Below, in pieces: positions 1-8,930 of a stretch of DNA of 64,000 nt. The DNA is taken from NCBI GenBank assembly GCA_947452995.1, contig CANGEV010000005.1:1-64000 (forward strand). Reading direction: 5' to 3'. Each line of letters starts with the position of its first letter. The first letter of the stretch is position 1. The DNA comes from Chitinophagales bacterium (lineage in GTDB: Bacteria; Bacteroidota; Bacteroidia; Chitinophagales; CAIODY01). Under the pieces are notes generated by a model. The model worked only from the letters and a program-made list of their open reading frames with translations. It was not told where the DNA came from and ran no database searches. A program made the translations under genes and the position numbers.

Positions 1-713
1 ACATCATAATCAACGCCTGCAGCACGTAAATTTGGGCCTGTAAAACCATAATTTAATGCACGTTCAGCAGTGATAGGTCCGGCACCTTTAGTACGTTCCA
101 TAAAAATACGGTTACGTGTCAAAAGGCTATTAAACTCTTCAAATTTAGCTGGGAACTCCGCCATGAAACGATTCAATTTGTTCCAAGCCTCCGGGGTGAA
201 ATCACGCTCCATACCGCCAATACGACCAATATTAGTCGTTAATCGACTACCACAGATTTCTTCAAAAATTTCATAGATATTCTCACGCTCTTGGAACATG
301 TAGGTGAAACCAGTCAAGGCACCTGTATCTACGCCAATTACAGAATTACATACAAGGTGGTCAGAGATACGCGCTAATTCCATAATGATTACACGCAAAT
401 ACTCTACACGCTTCGGCAATTTAATGCCTGCCAATTTCTCAACCGTCATGTGCCAGCCCATATTATTAATAGGGGAAGAACAATAGTTCAATCGATCAGT
501 GATTGGCGTGATTTGATAATAGTTACGACGTTCCGCCAATTTTTCAAAGGCTCTATGTATATAACCTACCGTTTGCTCAGCACTCTTTACAACCTCTCCA
601 TCTATTTCTAGAATATTTTGAAAGATACCATGTGTGGCAGGGTGGGTTGGACCAAGATTCAGGGTCGTGGTTTCCTCACTTAATTCCTCAACTAAATTTA
701 TATGCTTACTCAT
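1..713 (-). CDS. nuoD: NADH-quinone oxidoreductase subunit D (partial, 3' end off the left edge)
   Basis: This is the 49 kDa subunit of respiratory complex I, part of the peripheral arm that forms the quinone-binding pocket with NuoB. The visible 237 residues start at ATG 713 and run off the left edge with no stop. The start of the conserved region reads NLGPTHPATHG at about residues 19-29, with the two histidines (24 and 28) typical of the quinone site. The region around GRIGGMERDF (about residue 165) is also family-typical. It lies 10 bases after the nuoC stop and is surely co-transcribed from nuoA. It is separate from nuoC, not fused as in enterobacteria. The identification is firm, but the C-terminal half cannot be judged. 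Confidence 0.96.
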   Translation of the reverse strand, partial: MSKHINLVEELSEETTTLNLGPTHPATHGIFQNILEIDGEVVKSAEQTVGYIHRAFEKLAERRNYYQITPITDRLNYCSSPINNMGWHMTVEKLAGIKLPKRVEYLRVIIMELARISDHLVCNSVIGVDTGALTGFTYMFQERENIYEIFEEICGSRLTTNIGRIGGMERDFTPEAWNKLNRFMAEFPAKFEEFNSLLTRNRIFMERTKGAGPITAERALNYGFTGPNLRAAGVDYD

Positions 714-723
714 GATTTAATAA

Positions 724-1263
724 TTAAGCGCCGTGAACGGGATTAATAAGTGCTTCGTTGTTTTGTGTACGACCGAAGAATCGATCTTCCTTATCTGTAC
801 GGAAAGGGTCCTCTAGTGGGAACTCTTTACGCATCGGATGTACAGTCATTTCATCCATATTCAAAATGCGTTTCAAATTTGGATGACCTTCGAAAATAAC
901 ACCATAAAAGTCAAATGTCTCGCGCTCCATCCAATTGGCTGCACTATACAAGTTACAAGCGGTTTTGATACTAGGATTTTCAATAGGCAAGAATGCTTTA
1001 ATACGAACACGGTGATTAAGCGTCATATTGTGCACATGATAAATCACACCTAATTCAGCACCCTTATTTTCAGGATAATGAATACCACACAAATCAGTCA
1101 GAAAATTGAAGCCAAGACGCTCATCTTTATTCAAAAAATGAAGTAAAGGCAAAACAAGATCCTTTTCTACAGTAATATTCAACATTCCAAAAGACTCTTC
1201 GGTATGAAGAAGACCTTCTGTAAAATGTTCCTTTATTGTTTCTAAAACAAATTCGTTAGTCAT
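724..1263 (-). CDS. nuoC: NADH-quinone oxidoreductase subunit C
   Basis: This is the 30 kDa subunit of complex I, a peripheral-arm scaffold without cofactors. It has 179 residues with an ATG start. The family signature lies near residues 118-150, where ERETFDFYGVIFEGHPNLKR leads into a variant of the usual RDFPL segment (here RKEFPLED). It sits 9 bases after nuoB and 10 bases before nuoD in the same operon. Its length is usual for an unfused NuoC. Nothing in it looks damaged. Confidence 0.95.
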   Translation of the reverse strand: MTNEFVLETIKEHFTEGLLHTEESFGMLNITVEKDLVLPLLHFLNKDERLGFNFLTDLCGIHYPENKGAELGVIYHVHNMTLNHRVRIKAFLPIENPSIKTACNLYSAANWMERETFDFYGVIFEGHPNLKRILNMDEMTVHPMRKEFPLEDPFRTDKEDRFFGRTQNNEALINPVHGA

Positions 1264-1272
1264 AAAGTGAGT

Positions 1273-1818
1273 TTAGAGGGAAATTTGATAACGATCCATC
1301 AATTTCTTGTATTCTTCAGAATCGCGACGACGAACACTTTCATTTTCTACCAAAGACTGAATTTTCATGAATCCATCAAGAATAGCTTCAGGTCGGGGAG
1401 GACATCCTGGGACATAAACGTCAACAGGAATAATTTCGTCAATTCCTTGTAATACGCTATAGGTATCAAAAATTCCTCCGCTACTAGCACAAGCTCCAAC
1501 TGCTAGTACCCAACGAGGTTCTGCCATTTGAAGATATACTTGACGGAGAACAGGTCCCATTTTTTTTGAAATGGTACCCATTACCATGAGCAAATCACAC
1601 TGTCGTGGTGAAAAGCCTAAACGTTCGGATCCAAAACGTGCTAAATCGTAGTGACTAGCCATTGTAGCCATAAACTCAATACCACAACAAGATGTTGCGT
1701 AAGGAAGTGGCCAGATAGAATTCTTACGAGCCATTCCCACCACCTTATCCAAGGATGTAGCAAAAAAGCCAGGACCTTCGAAGCCTGGAGGAGCTTTTTC
1801 TAAATTGATTTGAGACAT
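1273..1818 (-). CDS. nuoB: NADH-quinone oxidoreductase subunit B
   Basis: This complex I subunit carries iron-sulfur cluster N2, the last electron carrier before quinone. It has 181 residues from ATG 1818. An upstream in-frame TTG at 1824 is possible, but ATG two codons later is preferred. The N2 ligands are visible: the adjacent cysteine pair in SCCGIEF (residues 44-45), a cysteine in GACASSGG, and the cysteine of VPGCPPRPE. It lies between nuoA (29 bases away) and nuoC (9 bases away), consistent with one transcript. Confidence 0.96.
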   Translation of the reverse strand: MSQINLEKAPPGFEGPGFFATSLDKVVGMARKNSIWPLPYATSCCGIEFMATMASHYDLARFGSERLGFSPRQCDLLMVMGTISKKMGPVLRQVYLQMAEPRWVLAVGACASSGGIFDTYSVLQGIDEIIPVDVYVPGCPPRPEAILDGFMKIQSLVENESVRRRDSEEYKKLMDRYQISL

Positions 1819-1847
1819 ATTCAATCAGGTATTAATCAATGACACAA

Positions 1848-2225
1848 TTAAGATTCCCAATCAAGGGCACCTTTTTTAACAATATAAAAGTATCCGCAAA
1901 GGAAAAATGCTATAAACAACAATACTGCTGCAAAGCCCTCCCATCCAAGATATTTAAAGTTAACAGCGTAAGGGTAGAAAAAGATCACCTCTACATCAAA
2001 TAAAACAAACAAAATTGCCGTGAGGAAGTATTTAATACTAACTGGGCGACGTGCATCATCCACAACAGGTAAACCACATTCGAAGCTATCATTATGCGCT
2101 TTTGAATGTCGCTTGGTGCCTAAAAAATGGGTTATACCCATTGTTAAAACTACAAATCCTGCTGCCATCATAAACAAAATTGCCACAGGTAAAAAATCGC
2201 TCGGAACACTTAATAAAAAATGCAT
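1848..2225 (-). CDS. nuoA: NADH-quinone oxidoreductase subunit A
   Basis: This is a small membrane subunit of complex I with three predicted transmembrane helices (about residues 10-30, 65-85 and 95-115). The family hallmark FECGLPVVDDARRPVSIKYF lies in the loop near residues 48-67, followed by an acidic helix segment VLFDVEVIFFYPYAV. It has 125 residues, the usual length. It is the first gene of the nuoABCD transcript, with a clear Bacteroidota promoter about 28 bases upstream of ATG 2225. Confidence 0.95.
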   Translation of the reverse strand: MHFLLSVPSDFLPVAILFMMAAGFVVLTMGITHFLGTKRHSKAHNDSFECGLPVVDDARRPVSIKYFLTAILFVLFDVEVIFFYPYAVNFKYLGWEGFAAVLLFIAFFLCGYFYIVKKGALDWES

Positions 2226-2252
2226 AATACAGGGGTGATTTACGAATCTTTA

Positions 2253-2284
2253 CAAAAATACAATTTCAGCATCATTTTTCCCAA
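2253..2284 (-). promoter_or_regulatory. Promoter of nuoABCD
   Basis: On the minus strand this reads TTGG, 20 bases, then TATTTTTG, matching the Bacteroidota -33/-7 pattern (TTG ... TAnnTTTG). Transcription would start near 2248, giving a leader of roughly 20 bases before nuoA. It is inferred from motif match and position only. Confidence 0.6.
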
Positions 2285-2362
2285 TCTATTCTTGTGAAAA
2301 ATATCTGCCAAAATAATCTTAAAACTATTCCTCAATTTATTACCATTTCGCCCTCATTTTGT

Positions 2363-2370
2363 TATTTTTG
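2363..2370 (+). promoter_or_regulatory. -7 element of the lysS-icd promoter
   Basis: TATTTTTG fits TAnnTTTG exactly and ends 16 bases before ATG 2386, placing the transcript start at about 2376. It lies inside the longer in-frame reading frame that begins at 2359, so that upstream start cannot be used from this promoter. No good -33 TTG is seen. Confidence 0.5.
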
Positions 2371-2385
2371 CGACGTTTTATACCT

Positions 2386-3927
2386 ATGCAACATTTAAGC
2401 GAACAAGAAATATTAAGGCGCGAGACGCTCTTGCAATTGCAAGAAAAAGGCATCAACCCATATCCAGCAGAGACTTGGGATGTGACTCACAAAAGCACAG
2501 ATTTAATTGCAAAATTTGAAGCAAATCCTGAAGATGAAACTTTGCAACAGGTTACCATTGCTGGTCGCCTAATGAGCAAACGAATCATGGGAAAGGCTTC
2601 ATTTGCTGTAATTCAAGACAGTGAGTCAAAAATTCAGTTTTACCTAAAGGGTGATGAAATCTGTCCTGGTGAAGATAAATTTCTTTATGAAGAATTATTT
2701 AAACACAAACTTGATCTAGGTGATATCATCGGAGTAAAAGGTCGTGTTTTTAGAACTAAAACAGGTGAAATTTCTGTACACGCTACAGAATTTAAATTGC
2801 TTAGTAAATCCTTACGCCCATTACCTGTTGTTAAAACAGATGCAGATGGTACGACCTTCGACGCGTTCACTAATCCAGAACAACGTTATAGAATGCGTTA
2901 TGTCGATTTAATCGTTAATCCTCAAGTTAGAGAAACATTTCGCAAACGCACCAAATTGGTTAATAGTATGCGCGAATACTTGAATCAATTTGATTATATG
3001 GAAGTCGAAACACCTATCCTACAGCCATTGTATGGAGGTGCAGCCGCTCGACCATTTAAAACACATCACAATACCTTGGACATGACCCTGTACATGCGTA
3101 TTGCAAATGAACTTTACCTAAAGCGTTTGATAGTTGGTGGTTTTGATGGAGTCTATGAATTTAGTAAAGACTTCCGGAATGAAGGGATGTCTCGTTTTCA
3201 TAATCCTGAATTCACGCAAATGGAATTGTATGTTTCCTATAAGGATTATAACTGGATGATGAATTTAGTCGAAGAAATGGTAGAAAAAGTAGCAATTGAT
3301 GTAACAGGCTCTACGAAAGTTCAAGTCGGCGATAACCTAATTGATTTTAAACGTCCTTGGAAACGTTTAACAATGTTCGAAGCTATTAAAGAATACACAG
3401 GAGTTGACATCTCAGAAATGAACGAAGAGCAATTGCGCAAAACTGCTGCTGATCTTAAAGTACATGTTGATACTAAAATGGGTAAAGGAAAAATTATCGA
3501 TGAATTATTCGGGACATTTGCTGAACCGAAATTAATTCAACCAACCTTTATTACGGATTATCCGGTGGAAATGAGTCCACTTGCCAAAGCACATCGTAGT
3601 AAACCAGGATTAGTAGAACGTTTTGAAGCAATTTGTAACGGAAAAGAATTGTGTAACAGCTTTTCTGAATTGAATGATCCTATTGATCAACGGAAACGTT
3701 TCGAAGATCAGTTAGAGTTAGGGAAGCGTGGTGACGATGAAGCAATGGTATTAGATGAGGACTTCCTTCGCGCACTTGAATTCGGTATGCCGCCTACTGC
3801 TGGTTTGGGGATAGGTATTGATCGTTTAGCTATGATCATGACAAATTCAAATAGCATCCAAGAAGTACTTTTCTTCCCGCATATGCGTCCGGAAAACACA
3901 ACTAACGAAAATCAAAATCAACAATAA
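2386..3927 (+). CDS. lysS: Lysine--tRNA ligase, class II
   Basis: This cytoplasmic enzyme charges tRNA-Lys with lysine using ATP. It has 513 residues. ATG 2386 was chosen because the reading frame opens at 2359 but a -7 promoter element lies between the two. The N-terminal OB-fold anticodon-binding domain covers about residues 50-150. The class II core follows: motif 2 around [18 protein letters not shown] (about residue 265) and motif 3 [11 protein letters not shown] near residue 485. The gene is followed 15 bases later by the isocitrate dehydrogenase gene, so the two are probably co-transcribed. Length and motifs are normal. Confidence 0.96.
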   Translation: MQHLSEQEILRRETLLQLQEKGINPYPAETWDVTHKSTDLIAKFEANPEDETLQQVTIAGRLMSKRIMGKASFAVIQDSESKIQFYLKGDEICPGEDKFLYEELFKHKLDLGDIIGVKGRVFRTKTGEISVHATEFKLLSKSLRPLPVVKTDADGTTFDAFTNPEQRYRMRYVDLIVNPQVRETFRKRTKLVNSMREYLNQFDYMEVETPILQPLYGGAAARPFKTHHNTLDMTLYMRIANELYLKRLIVGGFDGVYEFSKDFRNEGMSRFHNPEFTQMELYVSYKDYNWMMNLVEEMVEKVAIDVTGSTKVQVGDNLIDFKRPWKRLTMFEAIKEYTGVDISEMNEEQLRKTAADLKVHVDTKMGKGKIIDELFGTFAEPKLIQPTFITDYPVEMSPLAKAHRSKPGLVERFEAICNGKELCNSFSELNDPIDQRKRFEDQLELGKRGDDEAMVLDEDFLRALEFGMPPTAGLGIGIDRLAMIMTNSNSIQEVLFFPHMRPENTTNENQNQQ

Positions 3928-3942
3928 GTAAAAACTATAATC

Positions 3943-5175
3943 ATGTCACAAAAAATTAAAGTAGCAAATCCAGTTGTAGAATTGGATGGCGATGAAATGA
4001 CTCGAATTATTTGGAAGTTCATCAAAGAAAAATTGGTTCTTCCTTATTTGGATATCGATATCCGCTATTATGATCTTGGTATCGAATACCGTGATGAAAC
4101 TAATGACCAAGTTACTATCGATGCTGCGAATGCAATCCGTGAATTTGGTGTGGGTATCAAATGTGCAACTATTACTCCTGACGAAGCTCGCGTTAAAGAA
4201 TTTAACTTGAAGCAAATGTGGAAGTCACCGAATGGAACGATCCGTAACATTTTGGATGGTACCGTTTTCCGTGAGCCAATCGTATGTAATAATGTTCCTC
4301 GTTTAGTTCCTAACTGGACAGCGCCAATTTGTATCGGTCGTCATGCATTTGGTGATCAATATCGTGCAACAGACTTTACTACAAAAGGTAAAGGAAAATT
4401 GACTATCAAATTTGAAGGAGAAGACGGAACAACGCAAGAGTTCGAAGTTTACAATTTCAAAGGTGATGGCGTTGCTTTGGCAATGTACAATACGGATGAA
4501 TCTATTCGTGGATTCGCTCGTGCGTGCTTCAACCAAGCCTTAATGAAAAAATGGCCTTTGTATTTATCAACTAAAAACACCATTTTGAAAAAGTATGATG
4601 GTCGTTTCAAAGATATTTTCGAAGAGATCTATAATGGTGAATTCAAGTCTTCTTTCGAAGCTGCAGGTATTGTTTACGAACACCGTTTGATTGATGACAT
4701 GGTTGCTTCTGCATTGAAGTGGAATGGTAACTTTGTTTGGGCTTGTAAGAACTATGATGGGGACGTTCAATCTGATACAGTTGCACAAGGTTTTGGTAGT
4801 CTTGGTTTGATGACTTCTACCTTAGTTACACCTGATGGAAAAGTGATGGAAGCTGAAGCTGCACACGGAACAGTTACTCGTCACTATCGTGATCACCAAA
4901 ATGGAAAGCCTACCTCAACAAATCCAATCGCTTCAATTTTCGCTTGGACACGTGGATTAGAATTCCGTGGTAAATTGGATAACAATCAAGAATTAATTAA
5001 TTTCTGTCATGCTTTAGAGCAAGTATGCGTAGAAACAGTTGAATCAGGTGCAATGACTAAAGACTTAGCTGTTTGTATCCATGGCAATAAAGTTACACAT
5101 GGTGCACATTATTTGTATACTGAAGAGTTTTTAGATGTTTTAGATCAAAACTTGAAAAAGAAATTGTCTAAATAG
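3943..5175 (+). CDS. icd: NADP-dependent isocitrate dehydrogenase, eukaryote-like homodimeric type
   Basis: This enzyme oxidises isocitrate to 2-oxoglutarate and CO2 with NADP in the citric acid cycle. The 410-residue protein begins [20 protein letters not shown] and contains [20 protein letters not shown] near residue 95, which mark the subfamily shared with cytosolic and mitochondrial eukaryotic enzymes rather than the E. coli Icd type. [21 protein letters not shown] near residue 310 is the cofactor-binding region. It follows lysS by 15 bases with no promoter in between and ends at a strong bidirectional terminator. Confidence 0.95.
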   Translation: MSQKIKVANPVVELDGDEMTRIIWKFIKEKLVLPYLDIDIRYYDLGIEYRDETNDQVTIDAANAIREFGVGIKCATITPDEARVKEFNLKQMWKSPNGTIRNILDGTVFREPIVCNNVPRLVPNWTAPICIGRHAFGDQYRATDFTTKGKGKLTIKFEGEDGTTQEFEVYNFKGDGVALAMYNTDESIRGFARACFNQALMKKWPLYLSTKNTILKKYDGRFKDIFEEIYNGEFKSSFEAAGIVYEHRLIDDMVASALKWNGNFVWACKNYDGDVQSDTVAQGFGSLGLMTSTLVTPDGKVMEAEAAHGTVTRHYRDHQNGKPTSTNPIASIFAWTRGLEFRGKLDNNQELINFCHALEQVCVETVESGAMTKDLAVCIHGNKVTHGAHYLYTEEFLDVLDQNLKKKLSK

Positions 5176-5195
5176 TTTGATTTATTCTAATTCTT

Positions 5196-5228
5196 AAAAA
5201 AGCCCTAGAAATTCTAGGGCTTTTTTAT
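5196..5228. terminator. Bidirectional terminator between icd and the FAD-dependent dehydrogenase gene
   Basis: A perfect inverted repeat (AGCCCTAGAA and its complement around one base) is flanked by an A-run on the left and a T-run on the right. It therefore serves both converging genes. Confidence 0.85.
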
Positions 5229-5229
5229 T

Positions 5230-6801
5230 TTATGATTTCAAAAAATTGGAAATTGCTGTAGCACAATTCTCCCCATCAATAGCCGCAGATACAATTCCTC
5301 CAGCATAACCAGCTCCTTCACCACAAGGAAAGAGTCCAGTAACAGTAGGGTGTTGTAATGTTGTACTATCTCGAGGAATTCTAACTGGAGAAGAAGTCCG
5401 TGATTCAGTTGCAACTAATATTGCTTCGTTAGTATAATACTGTTTTATTTTCTTGCCAATTTGTTTTAATGCTCCTCGTAGTGCTTCATGGACAAACGGA
5501 GGCAAGACTTCGTTTACATTCGATGCAGTTAAACCAGGCAAATATGAATTCTCTGGAAGATCGCTGGATGTTTTCTTGTTTACAAAATCGATTAGTCGCT
5601 GTGCTGGTGCTTTGATAGTATTATTGGCTGCCTTGAAAGAACGTTGTTCGACCATAGATTGAAATCGTAACCCCGTTAAAGCATCATCTGGAACACCATA
5701 TTGTTTTGTAAAATGTATATAATCTTCGTCATTTATTTGTGTGACAAAGCCGCTATTTGCAAATGCATTATTTCGTTTCGAAGGACTCCAACCATTTACT
5801 ACTACTTCGCCCGGTGCCGTAGCTGCAGGTGCAATTATACCACCTGGACACATACAAAAAGAAAATACACCTCGTCCCTGTACTTGTTCTACTAAACTAT
5901 AAGAAGCTGCAGGAAGATTTTCATCTCTAAATTTCGAATGATATTGCTGTTCATCAATAATTGATTGTTGATGTTCTACACGTACACCCAGCGCAAAAGG
6001 CTTTCTTTCTATTAATATATTATTCGTGTGTAAAATCTCGTAAATATCGCGAGCACTATGACCAGTTGCTAACAAGACAGCATCGAAAGATTCTTTATAG
6101 GAAGCATTGATTGTTAATTCTACACCTTTATTCTTTTGTTGCAAATTGGTAACTTTTGAATTAAACCTCAAAACACCTCCACAGGCAATGATTCGCTCAC
6201 GAATAGCGGCTATGATTTGAGGCAACTTATTAGTTCCTATATGAGGATGCGTATCAATAAGAATATCGGCATCGGCGCCAAACTCGACAAATCTATTTAA
6301 TATTCTTTCTACACTACCTCGCTTAGTACTTCTAGTATATAATTTCCCATCACTGTACGTTCCCGCACCGCCTTCTCCGAAACAATAGTTACTTTCAGGA
6401 TTCACGATACCTGATTTATTGATTGCAGCCAAGTCGCGTCTTCGCGCTCTTACATCTTTTCCACGTTCAAATAGAATCGGCTTTAATCCAAGTTCAATTA
6501 ATCGTAAGGCTGCAAATATTCCTGCTGGACCTGCACCAATAATTGCAACAGACTGTTTTGTACTTACGTCAGGATATTCAAAGGGGTAGGGAGCCTTTAA
6601 TTCAATTTTTTGTTCAATAAAACATGTAATTACTAGATTATAATAAACTTGCTTTTGCCTTGCATCAATACTTCTTCTTCGAATAATGAAACCATTCAAT
6701 TGATTCGTTTTTACACCTAAGAATTGTAAAACCTTAAATCTTATTGCTGCATCATTTTGCCATTCATTCGGCAATATTTTAATCTGTATTTCTTTAATCA
6801 T
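5230..6801 (-). CDS. FAD-dependent dehydrogenase (COG2509-type, function unknown)
   Basis: This 523-residue flavoprotein resembles the uncharacterised NAD(P)/FAD-dependent dehydrogenase family. A distinctive N-terminal domain of about 85 residues precedes the dinucleotide fold, which begins SVAIIGAGPAGIFAALRLIE (about residues 84-103). After it comes the family-typical segment NYCFGEGGAGTYSDGKLYTR near residue 138. A second FAD-contact region near the C-terminus reads GLFPCGEGAGYAGGIVSAAI. The protein should be cytoplasmic, with no signal peptide or membrane helices. Substrate and partner are unknown. It precedes the acyltransferase in coordinates but follows it in transcription, 33 bases away. 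Confidence 0.85.
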   Translation of the reverse strand: MIKEIQIKILPNEWQNDAAIRFKVLQFLGVKTNQLNGFIIRRRSIDARQKQVYYNLVITCFIEQKIELKAPYPFEYPDVSTKQSVAIIGAGPAGIFAALRLIELGLKPILFERGKDVRARRRDLAAINKSGIVNPESNYCFGEGGAGTYSDGKLYTRSTKRGSVERILNRFVEFGADADILIDTHPHIGTNKLPQIIAAIRERIIACGGVLRFNSKVTNLQQKNKGVELTINASYKESFDAVLLATGHSARDIYEILHTNNILIERKPFALGVRVEHQQSIIDEQQYHSKFRDENLPAASYSLVEQVQGRGVFSFCMCPGGIIAPAATAPGEVVVNGWSPSKRNNAFANSGFVTQINDEDYIHFTKQYGVPDDALTGLRFQSMVEQRSFKAANNTIKAPAQRLIDFVNKKTSSDLPENSYLPGLTASNVNEVLPPFVHEALRGALKQIGKKIKQYYTNEAILVATESRTSSPVRIPRDSTTLQHPTVTGLFPCGEGAGYAGGIVSAAIDGENCATAISNFLKS

Positions 6802-6834
6802 AAGTGGTCGGATTTCGATTCCGAAAGTTTAAAG

Positions 6835-7863
6835 TTACGCTATTTTTTGTTTAATCTTAAGAAAGGGCTTTTCAATACAATACCAAGAAAATAGCGCGAT
6901 TAAAATAGTTGATACTAATGACAGAATAAGGTATGTCTGGAATTTACTTTCCGCATAGGGTAGTAATTCAATTATTGATTGTTGAATAAAGAAACCATAT
7001 AAAAATATACCATAAGAGAGATCTGGTAAATCCCACTGGTAAAGAACTTTAATCCTTCTTAATGAAAACAACAACAGATACATGAAAATAGCTTCTATCC
7101 CAAAAATTAGTATCGATTCAAAATTTTTATGATCAATAAAGTTGAGCAAATTGATTAAAATTAGTGCTAGTATTAAATGATATATATTGAATGAATTAGA
7201 AAGAAAAACACCGATAAGAAATGGGATACTAAGATGAACTAAAACATTCAAATCAAATAATGGCAAACGACTAAGGTTGCGATTATTTAGTGCAATAAAT
7301 AGGGATATTACTATAAGCAGAAGGAGGTTTGAGACACGTTTATTAGTAGTAAAAAAAATAATAGGAATGGTGGCATATAAAAGCGTTTCATAAGGAAGCG
7401 ACCATATCGAACCATCTACAGCGTAAAATTTATGTAATTGATTTTGGAATACAGATGGCAGTAAAAAATGTTGATGAAAAAAACTTAAATTTTCTGCAAA
7501 TTGAAAAAGATCATTGCTTGTGATATACTGAATAAAATTTAAATCAGACAAGAAGATACCTGCAATTGATATCAATAAAATTGAAATTAGAAAAGGTGGG
7601 TAAATTCTGATAAAACGTCGTTTCCAAAAATCAATTATTCTTGGCTTATTCGAATAAGCCTCCATCAGTAAAAACCCACTCAATATCATAAAGCAATCCA
7701 ATGCCAAAGTGCCGATTCCATATCGTCCACTAGTTGCTATTAATACTGGTTCTTTCCATGAATTACCTACTAAGGTATAAGCATGGCTAAACCAAACAAG
7801 CATAGCCAGGAAAATCCTGAATAACCTTAGTAAGTTCGAATTATAGGCTAGGGGGGTGTTCAC
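6835..7863 (-). CDS. Membrane acyltransferase, acyltransferase_3 (OafA/YrhL) family
   Basis: The 342-residue protein has about ten hydrophobic helices. It looks like an integral membrane acyltransferase that transfers acetyl or similar groups to surface sugars. The conserved histidine is in VWFSHAYTL near residue 27, and LDCFMILSGFLLM near residue 60 matches the family's DLFFVLSGF element. Arginine-rich KRRFIRIYPPF follows. The start at 7863 is GTG, because no in-frame ATG lies before the first helix. The target is unknown. Exopolysaccharide or O-antigen modification would be an inference from the family. Confidence 0.82.
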   Translation of the reverse strand: MNTPLAYNSNLLRLFRIFLAMLVWFSHAYTLVGNSWKEPVLIATSGRYGIGTLALDCFMILSGFLLMEAYSNKPRIIDFWKRRFIRIYPPFLISILLISIAGIFLSDLNFIQYITSNDLFQFAENLSFFHQHFLLPSVFQNQLHKFYAVDGSIWSLPYETLLYATIPIIFFTTNKRVSNLLLLIVISLFIALNNRNLSRLPLFDLNVLVHLSIPFLIGVFLSNSFNIYHLILALILINLLNFIDHKNFESILIFGIEAIFMYLLLFSLRRIKVLYQWDLPDLSYGIFLYGFFIQQSIIELLPYAESKFQTYLILSLVSTILIALFSWYCIEKPFLKIKQKIA

Positions 7864-7921
7864 TCAAAATTTTTATACTGCAATAATAGGCTAATAAAAG
7901 AATATGACCTAACTTGCGAGT

Positions 7922-8866
7922 ATGATTCAATACTTCAAATATATCAATAACCGCATTGTTGAAGTGCCCGGATATCAACATGATTGTTGGATCAATATTT
8001 CTCCCCCTTTCAATCCAGAAGAATTAAAAAGTTTATCGGATAAATTAACTATCCCAATGGATTTTTTAAATGACTCTATGGACATTGAAGAGCGTCCCCG
8101 ATTTGAAGTTGAAGATGGTGTTAAATTCATTGTAATTAAAACGCCAATAAGTAATGAGCACTCTGCTTCAAGTACAGACACGCTTCATTTTACCGTTCCA
8201 ATAGGAATAATTTTGGTAGGGGATGATGTGGTTACCATTAGTCCATATGTAAACCCTGCGACTCGTTCTTTTTTCAATCAGTATATTAAAAATACAACAC
8301 GTATTAGTAATACCTCATTTGTATTACACTTGCTAGAAAAAAATGTGCTTATTTACATTGATTTCTTGAAAGAGCTAAACGCAAAGCGTATGCGTTATGA
8401 GGCTGAATTGTATGACAGTAATCGTAATGAGGAATTACTGAATTTAATGACCATTCAAAAGAGTCTAGTTTATTTTGTAACAGCCTTACGTTTGAACGAG
8501 TTATTAATGATGAAGGTAAAACGCACAAACTTCCTTGGTTTTAACGAGGATGAGTTAGAGGTTTTTGAGGATGCATTGATTGATAGTAGCCAAGCCTTGG
8601 AAACTGCTAATATATATGCGAATATCTTAAGTGGTACGATGGACGCCTACGCTTCTATTATTAACAATAACATGAACTTAATCCTTAAAAGATTAACTTC
8701 AATAACAATCATTCTTTCTTTACCTGCGCTAGTAACGGGTATTTATGGTATGAACGTAAAAATTCCTGGGGCAGAATGGCCTCATGCTTTTTGGGTCACT
8801 ATTGCAATTTCCCTCGTAATATCTGGTGTGATTTCTTGGTATTTCTATCGCAAAAAATGGTTCTAA
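7922..8866 (+). CDS. corA: CorA-type magnesium/divalent cation transporter
   Basis: This 314-residue inner-membrane channel imports Mg2+ (or Co2+ or Ni2+). A large cytoplasmic N-terminal domain with a long helix (about residues 130-240) precedes two C-terminal transmembrane helices (about 255-275 and 287-305). The diagnostic YGMN signature occurs at the end of the first helix in GIYGMNVKIPG. It stands alone, divergent from the acyltransferase gene with a 58-base gap, and is followed by a strong terminator. Confidence 0.94.
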   Translation: MIQYFKYINNRIVEVPGYQHDCWINISPPFNPEELKSLSDKLTIPMDFLNDSMDIEERPRFEVEDGVKFIVIKTPISNEHSASSTDTLHFTVPIGIILVGDDVVTISPYVNPATRSFFNQYIKNTTRISNTSFVLHLLEKNVLIYIDFLKELNAKRMRYEAELYDSNRNEELLNLMTIQKSLVYFVTALRLNELLMMKVKRTNFLGFNEDELEVFEDALIDSSQALETANIYANILSGTMDAYASIINNNMNLILKRLTSITIILSLPALVTGIYGMNVKIPGAEWPHAFWVTIAISLVISGVISWYFYRKKWF

Positions 8867-8883
8867 ATAATCTTTTATAAACT

Positions 8884-8913
8884 AAAAAAGCCACGTTACC
8901 GTGGCTTTTTTTT
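8884..8913. terminator. Bidirectional terminator after corA and the Calx-beta protein gene
   Basis: The stem AGCCACG/CGTGGCT with loop TTAC is flanked by six As on the left and eight Ts on the right, between converging stops at 8866 and 8931. Confidence 0.88.
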
Positions 8914-8930
8914 ATGCTGAAAGTAATCAT